A stretch of DNA of 64,000 bases from Paenibacillus sp. (GTDB lineage: Bacteria; Bacillota; Bacilli; Paenibacillales; YIM-B00363). The notes under the pieces were generated by a model, which ran no database searches, was not told the origin of the DNA, and saw nothing but the letters and a program-made list of their open reading frames with translations. Below are positions 27,802 through 37,457 of this stretch, in pieces. The stretch is taken from contig NZ_JAPSKE010000004.1 of assembly GCF_031177825.1 (NCBI RefSeq), forward strand, positions 62,001-126,000, given 5' to 3'. A program made the translations under genes and the position numbers. The number at the start of each line of letters is the position of its first letter. Within the stretch, counting starts at the first letter, position 1.

Positions 27802-27963
27802 ATGGATAACCTTGAGAAGATTGACGCGTTACGAAACAAGTTGATCAATAGCGCTAGCGATAACGCGTTCGACTTTCAACATCCCGCTGTGTTGGAAGTA
27901 TCAAAAGAACTGGATCAACTCATCGTTGAATGGATGAGATCCAAAAAACAAAAGGATACCTAA
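27802..27963 (+). CDS. Spo0E-like aspartyl-phosphate phosphatase
   Basis: This protein of about 53 residues fits the Spo0E family, two-helix proteins that dephosphorylate Spo0A-P and delay sporulation. It reads KIDALRNKLINSASDNAF then VLEVSKELDQLIVEW. The family signature is SQELD, and here it is SKELD. I place the start at the ATG 27802 with GGGAG about ten bases before it, rather than at 27745. It converges on a broken OYE gene whose frame runs into its 3' end. Confidence 0.8.
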   Translation: MDNLEKIDALRNKLINSASDNAFDFQHPAVLEVSKELDQLIVEWMRSKKQKDT

Positions 27964-28647
27964 GTCCCGTAACAGGTCGTCAAACAAAGAAAAAGGCTCT
28001 CCCGCTAACTCGGAGTGCCCGATCATATATTCAGGGGTGAAAGGCTTCAGCTCGTCAAGCCGGCCATCTCGTACCTTAGCCGCCCTTGCCGGGTCGACCA
28101 GCAGCGCACGGCCGACGGCAACCGGATCGAACTGTCGATCGTTGAGCTTGTCGGTCAAGGTATCCACGTTCGCCGTACCACGCGTTTTCCCCTCTAAACG
28201 AAGATAGAAACTCATTATCCAAACCTACGGAGCCCACTGTGATTGTAGGTTTACCGGTTAATTTTTTAACCCAGCCTGCTAAATTTAGATCGGAACCGGC
28301 GAACTCCGGTTCCCAGAAGCGGCGGGTCGAGCAGTGAAATGCATCAACACCCGCTTCTACAAGCGGCGCAAGGAATTTGTCCAATTCACCCGGATTGGCT
28401 GCCAACTTCGCCTCGTAATCGCTTGATTTCCATTGCGATATCCGCAATAAGATAGGGAAATCGGGTCCTACGGCGCGACGGCAAGCCGGCGGCAACAACG
28501 GAATCGATCCTTTCCTGACTCATCGGCTCATTGACTTTTTCCCCGGTCGCGAGATCCAAGCCTGAAGGTCCGATCGGCCGTTCCTCCGGGTTCGGAACGG
28601 CTCCTACCTCACGGTCGTCCGTTCCTTCGATAAATTTTTAGCAGCGT
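27960..28647 (-). pseudogene. NADH:flavin oxidoreductase (OYE family) remnant
   Basis: The segments GAVPNPEERPIGPSGLDLAT, FPILLRISQWKSSDYEAKL, VDAFHCSTRRFWEPEFAGS and FDPVAVGRALLVDPARAAK belong to a TIM-barrel Old Yellow Enzyme relative. The 5' third is absent, an internal part (after DSVVAAG near 28500) is deleted, and the frame shifts near 28195. The conserved GRALLVDP phosphate-binding end survives. The stop codon is lost, so the frame continues into the Spo0E-like gene's antisense strand. Confidence 0.82.
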
Positions 28648-28672
28648 TCAAGGGTCATCATCCCCTTGCCTC

Positions 28673-31600
28673 CTATTTTGCGAATGATGTTCGGACGAGC
28701 CGGATGGTCTTTATTTCGAACGGGCGAAGAAGGAACGCGATCTTCCCGTCCTCAAGCGGTAATTCGACGTTCGCCTCCTCCAGCATGTTGGTTTCGTACG
28801 CCGTCGTTACGGATATCCCAACATGCAGACCGCATGATACCGAGGCTCCCTTACTCTCGTATAGGCGTATGATCCAATCTCCCGAACCGTCTTCGGCAAG
28901 CTTGACCGTCTCCGCAATAACATTCGCGCGATCGACTTGAAGCAACGATCGTTGTTCGTCCCGGCTGCCTCTGTCCGTAATAGTAACGGGGTAGTTCAGC
29001 TCATAGGCTTCCCTAATGACAGGACTGTCGAAGAACGATCCGTTCCAAACCATGAAGCCGTATGTAAATCGGTGCGTTCCTTGATCGGACGTCTCGTCCG
29101 GATACGTCGGCGATCGAAGAAGCGTCATGCTCATCGTATGATCCTTGACGGCGATCCCGTATTTGCAATCGTTCAGCAACGCAAAGCCGCGATTCGTCTC
29201 GGCAAGCGCGGCCCACTTGTGCTGGCACACCTCATATCGGTCCGCGTCATGGGGACGCGAAGCGTGATTCGGCCGTTTGACGTAACCGAATTGAATCTCC
29301 TGCATCGATTCGTTCGCATGGACGAGCACGGGGAAATCGACGCGGAGCATCTTGTTCGCCTCATTCCAGTTTACTGTCGTGTGGAATTCGATCCGACGGC
29401 TGCCGGCGCGAAGCCGAATATCCTGGACCATCGTCGATCGATGCAACGTCCGTTCGACGCGGATATTCGCAAAGAGCGGGCCGTTCGCCGTAACGGCAAT
29501 GTCGGCTTTCGCATCCAGTTCGACCGGAGATGCCTCATAACGCCGGTCGATCTCCCACGCATCGAACGCGGACGGCTGATCGCGGTACATCTTCATGACG
29601 TTGCTATTTCCCGCCGCCCAATCGGTTCCGGTCTCTTTATCCACAATCCGGACGATTTCGCCCAGTTCGTTAACGGTAATCGACAAATACTCGTTCTCGA
29701 GGCGCGTCGCGGTTGCATTCACCGCCGAGGGGACCGGGGCATCCGCAAGACCCTTCCTTTCGCAGGTCGCATACGTCGACCACCCCATAGAAGGGGTTTC
29801 GACTTCCGCGTACCATACGCCGTCATGCTGCTGAGCCGGCACCGCTTGCCCGGTCCGGTCCATTAGCCCGTCGACGCCGACAGGCAAGGCAACCAGCTCT
29901 TTCCTCTCCCAGGACAGCGAATTGAAGACCGTGACGTCCGACCGCTCGCCGTTCGCCAGCGAATCCCTTGTTTCCTTGGCCATACCGTAAATGATCTCGT
30001 TTAACGCCATCAGCTCGGCCTGCGCTTCCTCATGAACGCGATGAATGGAAGTTCCGGGCAAGATGTCGTGGAAATGGTGCAGCAAAAGCCGCTTCCACAG
30101 ACGATCCATTTCCGGGTACGGGTACGGCCTGTTCTGTAACAGGTCTGCGGCGGCGCCCCACAATTCGGCCTCGCGGAAGCCGATCTCCGCTTTCCGATTC
30201 AAGCGCTTGAGCTGCGCTTGTGTCGTGTACGTTCCCCGGTGCGCCGGATAATACAGTTCGCCTACGTATTTCGCATCGGGAATGCCTCGCTGGATCTGGT
30301 CCTGGAAATATTCGATCGGCGAGCCGTGCTTCGTTCGCGGTACGCCTTCCAAATTTTCGAGCCGGCGCAGAAACTCCAGGTCGTCCCGGTTCGCTCCCCC
30401 GCCTCCGTCGCCATGCCCGAACTGTACAAGTCTTGTCGCGATGCCGTCCTTCTGTACGCGATCGTTCCATTGCCGAATCAGAAACGACGGGTTCACGCGA
30501 ATCGGGTACTCGCCGTAATCCAGCAGGTGCGTCAAAATTTGCGTACCGTCGATGCCCTCCCAGAGGAACGTATTGTACGGGAACGGATCGCAGACGTTCT
30601 CGTAGGTTTGGAACATTTTAACGGAAGCGAAGTAACGAAGCCCGCAGCCCTTCATCATTTGCGGCATGTTGCCGGAGTAGCCGAATACGTCGGGTAGCCA
30701 CAGCATTTCGTTGTCTTTGCCGAATTCCTCTTTAAAGAACCTTTTGCCGTGCATGATTTGGCGAATCAGGCTTTCTCCTCCGGCTAAGTTCGTATCGGAC
30801 TCCACCCACATGCCGCCTTCAGGGATGATTCGCCCATCCGCGACCGCCTGTTTGATGCGTGCGTAAAGCTCGGGGTATAGGTCCTTGGCGAGCTGATACA
30901 AATACGGCTGGCTCTGAACGTACTGATATTCGGGATATTCCTCCATAAGCGCAAGCTGGTTGGACATGGTCCGGGCGATTTTCCGCTTCGTCTCCTCGAT
31001 CGGCCACAACCATGCGATATCGAGATGGGACTGACCGATGAGGAACAGCAGCGGGGACGTCGAACCGTTCACGCATGCCAAGAGCGGTTCCATCAGCCGG
31101 CGGCACCGATTCACGTTCGCAGTCAGCGCATCCTCTGATAACCCGAAATCGACGGCAGCGACGACTTCCGTCAAACCCCGTTCGATTTCCGCCGTACGCA
31201 GGGAGTTCGGATCGACATGATTGCTGACCTGCCACAAACATTCCAAATCGATGAAAAATTGATAGATATCCTCTTGAAAAATGCAAAGATGCGATTCGCC
31301 GATCATCGGCTTCCGATTCGTATGGCCGGCGTACGCCTCCGCGACGAGCTCGAATCGTTCGCCGGGCCGCGCGCTGCGCGTCAGCGTCACGTCGTGATGC
31401 TGAAGATCCGTCGCCCCGCTCACGACCCCATTGATGTAAAGCGTCGCTTCCGAGCCGAAATCGGCCAACGCCGCCACTCGTTTGCCGGCCGCTTCCGGCG
31501 GAATGGCGATCGATGCGCGGAACCAACCGTACATCCAGTTGTCGCCCCATCGTTCCCCGGGGTGCATGGCTTCGAATCGACGAGTTTGCGTATCCGTATA

Positions 31601-31735
31601 GGAGAGGCGCTCCCCCGTGACAAAGCCGGTGAATGCGATCGAACCGATGTTCGTATAAATGTATCGGTTCTTATCCTTCAGCAGCTTTTCGACATGGCTT
31701 TGAATCTCTTTTTTTAAATTCAAGCTTCTGCTCAC
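28673..31735 (-). CDS. GH38 alpha-mannosidase
   Basis: This 1020-residue protein is a family GH38 retaining alpha-mannosidase. The metal ligands are in GQSHLDIAWLWP (His237, Asp239), and the nucleophile Asp349 is in WLPDVFGYSG. The N-terminal part before it is a beta domain, and the C-terminal half has the beta-sandwich domains of the family (RIVDKETGTDWAAGNSN). No signal peptide is seen, so it should act in the cytoplasm on imported mannosides. The start appears to be GTG at 31735 with a weak site (AGGAT). It follows the solute-binding protein by 97 bases, with a hairpin between. Confidence 0.92.
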   Translation of the reverse strand: MSRSLNLKKEIQSHVEKLLKDKNRYIYTNIGSIAFTGFVTGERLSYTDTQTRRFEAMHPGERWGDNWMYGWFRASIAIPPEAAGKRVAALADFGSEATLYINGVVSGATDLQHHDVTLTRSARPGERFELVAEAYAGHTNRKPMIGESHLCIFQEDIYQFFIDLECLWQVSNHVDPNSLRTAEIERGLTEVVAAVDFGLSEDALTANVNRCRRLMEPLLACVNGSTSPLLFLIGQSHLDIAWLWPIEETKRKIARTMSNQLALMEEYPEYQYVQSQPYLYQLAKDLYPELYARIKQAVADGRIIPEGGMWVESDTNLAGGESLIRQIMHGKRFFKEEFGKDNEMLWLPDVFGYSGNMPQMMKGCGLRYFASVKMFQTYENVCDPFPYNTFLWEGIDGTQILTHLLDYGEYPIRVNPSFLIRQWNDRVQKDGIATRLVQFGHGDGGGGANRDDLEFLRRLENLEGVPRTKHGSPIEYFQDQIQRGIPDAKYVGELYYPAHRGTYTTQAQLKRLNRKAEIGFREAELWGAAADLLQNRPYPYPEMDRLWKRLLLHHFHDILPGTSIHRVHEEAQAELMALNEIIYGMAKETRDSLANGERSDVTVFNSLSWERKELVALPVGVDGLMDRTGQAVPAQQHDGVWYAEVETPSMGWSTYATCERKGLADAPVPSAVNATATRLENEYLSITVNELGEIVRIVDKETGTDWAAGNSNVMKMYRDQPSAFDAWEIDRRYEASPVELDAKADIAVTANGPLFANIRVERTLHRSTMVQDIRLRAGSRRIEFHTTVNWNEANKMLRVDFPVLVHANESMQEIQFGYVKRPNHASRPHDADRYEVCQHKWAALAETNRGFALLNDCKYGIAVKDHTMSMTLLRSPTYPDETSDQGTHRFTYGFMVWNGSFFDSPVIREAYELNYPVTITDRGSRDEQRSLLQVDRANVIAETVKLAEDGSGDWIIRLYESKGASVSCGLHVGISVTTAYETNMLEEANVELPLEDGKIAFLLRPFEIKTIRLVRTSFAK

Positions 31736-31788
31736 ATCCTATAGTTTCATCTTGGCTGGGCGGGCTCGGCGCAAGTTCGGCAAAAGTC

Positions 31789-31818
31789 GTCCCTCCGCGG
31801 CGATCGCTGCGGAGGGAC
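31789..31818 (-). terminator. CCCTCCG-type hairpin upstream of GH38
   Basis: A perfect inverted repeat GTCCCTCCGC / GCGGAGGGAC has a ten-base loop. On the minus strand TTTT follows two bases on, so it may act as a partial terminator for the solute-binding gene. Two similar hairpins, at 35435-35464 and 37131-37155, lie upstream of other genes of this locus. Confidence 0.65.
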
Positions 31819-31832
31819 TATGTTACCTCGGT

Positions 31833-33479
31833 TTATTTCGACAAGGCTCTTTGTGCAGCGTTATTATAGATCTCTAGCACTTTTTCAACATCGCCCATTC
31901 TTTTGATTTGCTCGATAAATGTCGGCCAATCGTCAAAGCTTGCTTTGCCGGAAACGAATTTCGCCTGTTCTTCCGTTACGAACGTTTTGACAGGGTTCAT
32001 AATCTCGGATATTTGCTGGCTTTCGTCCTTCGTGAGCTGAATAGACGGTTCACTTAACCAGGATGGAACATACTCGTTCTCAGGCATCGGCAAACCCGTT
32101 AGGAAGGGCGATTTCTCGATCGGAATTTCTTCATATTTGCCGTTAAACACCGTATAATCCGTTGCGGCAAAATCTACGAATGCTCTTGCGTCATTGACCA
32201 TCTGTAAGCCAGGGTTATGGTTTCTGCTTGCTCGCATACCGTATTTATCACCCTCTAACCATGGATCCTCAGCGTTTTTCAGCGAATCTACGAAAGTCGG
32301 ATTTCCGTCTTCTCCGATCGTATAGGTCGTGCCCTCGATCCCCCAAGTAATAAGCCGGATCATTTCATCGGAATATTGATGGTCGATAAACTTGATCAAT
32401 TCTTCGGCATGTTTCACTTTCGAACGAATGGCGTAAGCGCCCCAGCCTAAGTCCGGCGTATTCCCGTTCGCGACTTCCTGCCACGCTTTTCCGTACTTCG
32501 GGTTATCGGGATACAGGGAAACAGCGAATATTTTGCCGTCGTTAGCCGTCCTCGTGTACTCTGCCGGGGTCGTAAACCACTGGGTCAACCACATGAAGTT
32601 ATCGCCGTTCAATGCCTTTCTTTTCAGTGTATCGTCCGTATCGATGGTATACTCCGGATCCAGCAGTTGTTCCGAGTACAGCTTATTCGCAAAGAGCAGC
32701 GCGTCTTTATATCCTTCTTCCATAACCCCATATACGTATTTCTCGCCATTCCAGAAAATGTCGTCCCTGATGTGACTCGCGGAGAACAGCGACCTTAAGC
32801 TATTCCATCTCGTCGCAACAGGGTATTTTTCCGGGTACAGCTCTTTTATTTTTTTTGCAGCCTCGTAAAACTCATCAAGAGTTTCTGGAATTCTGATGTT
32901 ATTCGCCTTAAATACATCGTAGCGGTAGGCTGACGTATTCTGAATGAGCATGCCGCGATCCTCGGGAAACCTAGGCGTAGAAGTTTCCTTGAATGTGTAC
33001 ATCTCGCCGTCGGCATTCGTTACTCTCGCCATCCCGTTCTTCACCTTACTAAGATAGTTCATATAGTTAGGCATTAATTCCTTGTACTGACTTAATTCAA
33101 GGAGCTGGCCTTGCTCGGCCATTTCGGTGGTATCGTAAAATAAAGGAGTCACGAAGAAGTCCGTCAAATCATCGCTTGCGATCATAAGCTTAACTTTCTC
33201 ATCGTACTCGGACGATGGAATATAGTTATAGTCAATTTCAACCTTCTTGCCCATATAGGCTTCCATCTGCTTATGCCATTCTTCGCCGACTAAACTATTG
33301 GGATTATCCACCCCGTTCGAAGGCAGAGTCACGGAGAAACGCATCGCTTCGCTTGCCTCTTCCGTATTTCCGCTCTCGGGCGTCTCGCTCTCGGACGTTC
33401 CAATATTACTGTTCGTACAGCCGGTCATAGCAAGTGCTCCAGCCATTGCAAGGCTAAGCATGTTCGCCCACTTGTTCAT
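31833..33479 (-). CDS. Solute-binding lipoprotein of a sugar ABC importer
   Basis: This 548-residue lipoprotein has lipobox LAMTGC (Cys21) and the fold of the LplA/family 1 solute-binding proteins, with DLTDFFVTPLFYDTTE and LKNAEDPWLEGDKYGMRASR as typical segments. It would deliver an oligosaccharide to the two permeases transcribed just before it. GGAGGGG lies before the ATG. The ligand is not fixed by sequence, but the linked alpha-mannosidase suggests a mannose-containing oligosaccharide. Confidence 0.88.
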   Translation of the reverse strand: MNKWANMLSLAMAGALAMTGCTNSNIGTSESETPESGNTEEASEAMRFSVTLPSNGVDNPNSLVGEEWHKQMEAYMGKKVEIDYNYIPSSEYDEKVKLMIASDDLTDFFVTPLFYDTTEMAEQGQLLELSQYKELMPNYMNYLSKVKNGMARVTNADGEMYTFKETSTPRFPEDRGMLIQNTSAYRYDVFKANNIRIPETLDEFYEAAKKIKELYPEKYPVATRWNSLRSLFSASHIRDDIFWNGEKYVYGVMEEGYKDALLFANKLYSEQLLDPEYTIDTDDTLKRKALNGDNFMWLTQWFTTPAEYTRTANDGKIFAVSLYPDNPKYGKAWQEVANGNTPDLGWGAYAIRSKVKHAEELIKFIDHQYSDEMIRLITWGIEGTTYTIGEDGNPTFVDSLKNAEDPWLEGDKYGMRASRNHNPGLQMVNDARAFVDFAATDYTVFNGKYEEIPIEKSPFLTGLPMPENEYVPSWLSEPSIQLTKDESQQISEIMNPVKTFVTEEQAKFVSGKASFDDWPTFIEQIKRMGDVEKVLEIYNNAAQRALSK

Positions 33480-33529
33480 TCGAACCCCTCCAAGTAACTT
33501 GTTTACTTTCTTTGAATAGCGACCTCACC

Positions 33530-34429
33530 TTAGCCCTTGATTGAGCCAATCAGGATCCCTCTTGTGAAATGCTTTTGGAAGAACGGATAAATACACATGA
33601 TCGGGAACATGGTGATAATGATGACGCTCATTCTTACGGCCTTAGGATCAAGCGCATCTCCCGGCGCATTAATGGCAACGCTGCCGCCTGCCCCGACTCG
33701 CCCTTGAATCGCAGTCGTATCCAGCGTAAATAAATAGTTTCTTAAGACCATTTGCAAAGGGTACTTATCCTGATCGCGGAGGTAGATCAAAGCCTCGAAC
33801 CAGCTGTTCCAGCTTCCTACCAGACCGAATAATGCAAAGGTCGCGAGCAGCGCTTTCGATAAAGGCAATACAATTTTGAATAAAACCACCAAATCATTCG
33901 CTCCGTCGATGTACGCAGAATCCTTGAGCTCCGAAGGGATATTCAGGAAGAAGGTTCGAAACAGAAACACATTATAGGCACCGACGGCGCCGGGAAGAAT
34001 CATCACCCAAACCGTATCCAACAGGTTAAGACTCCGCATAAGCAAATAGGTAGGGATTAACCCCCCGCCGAAAAACATCGTAATCATGAGAAAGACGGTG
34101 AGAAATTTTTTGCCTGCGAATCCGGGAATGGTAAGCGGGTAAGCCATTAAAGCCGTAAAGAAAAGCATAATGCCGGTTGAACCGACTGCATAAATGATTG
34201 AATTCAAATAACCCTTAAAAATATAGGGGTCTTGAAATACCGTCGTATAAGCGCTTAGATTAAACCCTTTAGGCCATACCGTTACGCTTCCCGAGGAGAT
34301 GTAACGTGCGCCGCTCAGCGATGTGGCGATAATATGTAGGATCGGATACGACACAACGATGAAGATGAATAGCATCACCGCAATATTCACTGCATCAAAA
34401 GCTTTGGAGCCCAAGCTTTCTTGTCTCAA
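33530..34429 (-). CDS. Sugar ABC permease, YtcP/LplC type
   Basis: This 299-residue protein has six membrane helices and the EAA loop segment near YIDGANDLVVLFKIVLPLSK. It is the MalG-like partner of the next gene. It seems to start at TTG 34429 with AGGAGGTGGG upstream. It lies 11 bases past the partner permease. No ATPase gene is here, so a shared MsmX-like ATPase is expected. Confidence 0.9.
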   Translation of the reverse strand: MRQESLGSKAFDAVNIAVMLFIFIVVSYPILHIIATSLSGARYISSGSVTVWPKGFNLSAYTTVFQDPYIFKGYLNSIIYAVGSTGIMLFFTALMAYPLTIPGFAGKKFLTVFLMITMFFGGGLIPTYLLMRSLNLLDTVWVMILPGAVGAYNVFLFRTFFLNIPSELKDSAYIDGANDLVVLFKIVLPLSKALLATFALFGLVGSWNSWFEALIYLRDQDKYPLQMVLRNYLFTLDTTAIQGRVGAGGSVAINAPGDALDPKAVRMSVIIITMFPIMCIYPFFQKHFTRGILIGSIKG

Positions 34430-34440
34430 CGTCCCACCTC

Positions 34441-35355
34441 CTAAAACAAACTCGTCTCCGATACTTTACGACTCGCCCGATTCGCCAAGTAGAGAATAAC
34501 GAAGGATATGATCGACATGAACAATCCGATCGCCGTCGTATATTCGTATTGAGCGCCTAGTATACCTTGTCGATAAACATAGGATCCGATGACGTCCGCC
34601 ACACTATAGGTCTCAGGCGAGTAAAGCAAAATGATTTTTTGGAAATCGGTCCCCAGGATTCCCCCCAAGGCGAAAATCAGCAATATGATGGTTGTAGGTT
34701 TTAGCGACGGCCACGTGATGTGCACGACCTTCTTCCATCGGCCTGCGCCATCCACTTCGGCTACATCATATAGCGTAGGGTCTATTCCGCTCAGGGCAGC
34801 AAGGTAGATGATCGTTCCGAACCCCACCCCCTGCCAAATACCTGAAGAGATAAAGATGGTTCGAAAATAATCCGGTTCAAGAAGAAACATAATCGGGGTC
34901 CCGCCGAAGAAAGTGACTATATCATTAAATAGACCGTCTCTAGCCGTAAATTCCTTAAGCATCCCTGCGACAATGACAACAGAAATAAAATGGGGGAAGT
35001 AAGAAACGGTTTGTATCAACTTCTTAAAATGCTTATTTCTCAGCTCATTAAAAAGCAATGCAAGGATAATCGGAGCGGGAAACGACCAGAACAGGGTATA
35101 CAGCCCCAAAAGCAACGTATTTTTTAAAACCCTGAATGCCATCGGATCCTTAAAAAAAGAATTGAAATACTTCAATCCAACCCACTCGCTCCCCCATATC
35201 CCCTTCGGAGCGCTATAATCTTTGAACGCTATCAAAATCCCATACATTGGAAAGTAGTGAAAAATTAATAGGGTTAGAAAACCGGGCAGGACCATTAAAT
35301 AGAGATACCGATGCTTCACAATTCGTGACAGCAGCTTATTATACTTTGACTCCAA
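34441..35355 (-). CDS. lplB: Sugar ABC permease, LplB type
   Basis: This 304-residue permease is MalF-like, with HYFPMYGILIAFKDYS near the N-terminus and the EAA-type segment YDVAEVDGAGRWKKVVHITW. It starts at TTG 35355 with AAGGGGA upstream. It begins the transport part of the locus. A CCCTCCG-type hairpin sits about 80 bases upstream, between it and the secreted-protein gene. Confidence 0.9.
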   Translation of the reverse strand: MESKYNKLLSRIVKHRYLYLMVLPGFLTLLIFHYFPMYGILIAFKDYSAPKGIWGSEWVGLKYFNSFFKDPMAFRVLKNTLLLGLYTLFWSFPAPIILALLFNELRNKHFKKLIQTVSYFPHFISVVIVAGMLKEFTARDGLFNDIVTFFGGTPIMFLLEPDYFRTIFISSGIWQGVGFGTIIYLAALSGIDPTLYDVAEVDGAGRWKKVVHITWPSLKPTTIILLIFALGGILGTDFQKIILLYSPETYSVADVIGSYVYRQGILGAQYEYTTAIGLFMSIISFVILYLANRASRKVSETSLF

Positions 35356-35434
35356 AAGGACATCCCCTTACCGATCATTAATCGAATATCCCGGATCCTT
35401 GCCGCGGATCGGATGCCGAATATTGTCTTCGCAA

Positions 35435-35464
35435 TCCCTCCGAAGCGATCCCGCAACGGAGGGA
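35435..35464 (-). promoter_or_regulatory. CCCTCCG-type hairpin upstream of lplB
   Basis: TCCCTCCG / CGGAGGGA with a 14-base loop containing GCGATC, as in the hairpin upstream of GH38. It lies in the 121-base gap between the secreted-protein gene and lplB, just past the stop of the former. Partial termination or mRNA end protection is possible. Confidence 0.55.
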
Positions 35465-35476
35465 CGGCTATTCCCA

Positions 35477-37102
35477 TTAACCGCTCGTCATCTCCTCAAG
35501 CGGCGTCAGTCCCAAGTCCGGGTCATCCAGATCGAGCTTATACATCATCTGATTGTAGTTGTATCGGGGCGTCGGCATCGATTGCGTGAACGTGTTCGTG
35601 TACGTCGCTTCGAAGTAAATGATCCGGCCGCCGTCTTTGCTGAAATACTCGTGTTGAGCAGGATTGTAGAACGAGTATTCCGTGTGCGTTACGATATGTT
35701 TCGCCGTCGTCCATGGTCCGTTCGGCGCCGGCGCCTCCGCAACCCATATTTCACCGAGCAGCGACGTTTTCCCGAATCCCTGCTGCCCGATCATCACGTA
35801 CCGCTTCCGGTAATCGTTCCATTCGACCGAGCTTTGAAAAATGCGGACCTCCTCGCCCGTGTCGACGTCTCTCAGTTGAAAGTATTTGGGGTCTTCCGGT
35901 TTGATCAATCCCAGTTGAATAAGCTCTTTCTCCTCGTCTTGGGAAATCGGCGGCGTATCCTTCTTCCAGCCCCACACCAACTTCCCGTCGGCATCGCGAT
36001 CCAGCGTCGTATTGGCGCCGTCATACGCGGTACCCGGAGCTAAAGGCGTGAAGGCTTCATATTGCGTATAGTCCAAAATAGCGCTCATCTTCGATTCCAC
36101 CCGAAGATTCGGATATTTGTGCTGGGTAAATATCCAATAACCTTTGCCATTATCCTCGTAGAAGGTCGCCTGTCCGCCCTCGCCGGCATGGCGCCAGTCA
36201 TCCTTGGAGGGAAATTGGACGAGGTGCTCGAATTCCTCTTTCTCATCGTTCCAGATAAGAATGCCGTAAGCGGTAGGTTGGGGATTATGCGTGCTGTAGG
36301 CGGCAAGCAGCCGTTCGTTCCCCTTATCGTCCTGGACCGTCATCAAGCCGAATATCCAAGCAATTCCGGCTCCGTCGGGCAGCGGCGGCACAAGACTCTT
36401 GACGAAGCCGTCCTCTTTCGTGAAATATTTCAAATCGACGCCGACGTCGGGGTCGAGGCCGCCCTGATCCGGCAGCTTCGACGTGGCGCCAGTCACTCGG
36501 AAGTTGCCGAGCGGATAGGCCGGTCTATCCGTATCTCCCCAGAACCAGTACAGACGGTTACGGTACTCGATCGTCTGCACAGAGTCCTGCCCCATGACCA
36601 TGCCGTTCAGGAGCGGCTCCTTCATCTGCGGCTTCATGCCGAGCAAGACGCTGTCCCGATAAATGCCTTGGCCGGTGACCCGGTAGAGCCGCTCGGCAAT
36701 ATTCGTCCGTTTCATCTGCAGCGTAATGCTGCCGCCAGGCGTCACTTCGACCGCCTGGCCGCGGTAACCGAAGAAATCGACCGGGAATTCGTACCCGAAG
36801 CTCGACAGATGGAAGAATACCGATTGATTCATAAGCCCTGGCTCGTTGAAAGCGACGAAGCCCGCGCTGTCCGTGTAATATGAGATATGGTTCGTCGTCC
36901 GAAGCTCGACGGCCGGAATGCCCCGGCCCGTCTCCTCGTCGATAACCCTGATCGAGAACGGCGCCTGCCTCTTGTACGCGGCGTCCGAAGCCTGCACCGT
37001 CGCGTGGCTAGCCGCCTCCGCCGCCGCGGTCATCGCTGGCGCTGTCGCTGCGATCAGCAGGGCCAACCCCATGAATCCCAATGACTTCCATGATTTCTTC
37101 AT
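35477..37102 (-). CDS. Secreted propeller-like protein, DUF4185/GH43-like
   Basis: This 541-residue protein has a signal peptide (MKKSWKSLGFMGLALLIAAT to about residue 30). A carboxypeptidase-regulatory-like beta domain (PFSIRVIDEETGRGIPAVEL) follows, and then five-blade-like repeats such as YRNRLYWFWGDTDRPAY and SVEWNDYRKRYVMIGQQG. The second part resembles DUF4185 or GH43-like propellers. The probable role is binding or cleaving a polysaccharide outside the cell. GGAGGAATAACGG precedes the ATG. A decayed second copy of this gene lies at 37216-37457, so the gene was once duplicated in tandem. Confidence 0.75.
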   Translation of the reverse strand: MKKSWKSLGFMGLALLIAATAPAMTAAAEAASHATVQASDAAYKRQAPFSIRVIDEETGRGIPAVELRTTNHISYYTDSAGFVAFNEPGLMNQSVFFHLSSFGYEFPVDFFGYRGQAVEVTPGGSITLQMKRTNIAERLYRVTGQGIYRDSVLLGMKPQMKEPLLNGMVMGQDSVQTIEYRNRLYWFWGDTDRPAYPLGNFRVTGATSKLPDQGGLDPDVGVDLKYFTKEDGFVKSLVPPLPDGAGIAWIFGLMTVQDDKGNERLLAAYSTHNPQPTAYGILIWNDEKEEFEHLVQFPSKDDWRHAGEGGQATFYEDNGKGYWIFTQHKYPNLRVESKMSAILDYTQYEAFTPLAPGTAYDGANTTLDRDADGKLVWGWKKDTPPISQDEEKELIQLGLIKPEDPKYFQLRDVDTGEEVRIFQSSVEWNDYRKRYVMIGQQGFGKTSLLGEIWVAEAPAPNGPWTTAKHIVTHTEYSFYNPAQHEYFSKDGGRIIYFEATYTNTFTQSMPTPRYNYNQMMYKLDLDDPDLGLTPLEEMTSG

Positions 37103-37130
37103 CCGTTATTCCTCCGATCGGTATGTAGTG

Positions 37131-37155
37131 CCCTCCGACGCATACGGACGGAGGG
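37131..37155 (-). promoter_or_regulatory. CCCTCCG-type hairpin in the 5' region of the secreted-protein gene
   Basis: CCCTCCG / CGGAGGG with an 11-base loop, 29 bases upstream of the ATG at 37102. Third member of the hairpin set at 31789 and 35435. Confidence 0.5.
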
Positions 37156-37215
37156 ACGGTCCCTGCATGGCCGCCATGCGTCCGCGTCAGCCGTTACTCG
37201 CGCTTGCCGCAGGAG

Positions 37216-37457
37216 TTAAACCCTATTGTATAGAGCGGCGTCGCGACATGATTCGTGAACGAACGTATTCGTATAAGTAGCCTCCTGATCAGTCCGAGGT
37301 CGATTAAGGCCTTCTCCTGGTCCTGCGCTCGGTGAATACCAGTACCCTTGACCGTTCTCTTCGTAATAGCTGGCCTGACCGCCCGGGTGGGCTAGTCGTC
37401 TTTCTCTGGAAACTGTAAGAGCTGCTCGAACGTCTCATCGTTCTTTTCGTACGACTT
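37216..37457 (-). pseudogene. Decayed paralogue of the 541-residue secreted protein
   Basis: In two frames the minus strand reads KNDETFEQLLQFPEKDD, then PGGQASYYEENGQGYWY, and further EATYTNTFVHES. These match the segments EKEEFEHLVQFPSKDD, EGGQATFYEDNGKGYWI and EATYTNTFTQSM of the intact gene in order. There is a stop codon, a frame change, and a large deletion between the second and third segments. It lies directly upstream of the intact gene. Confidence 0.75.
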
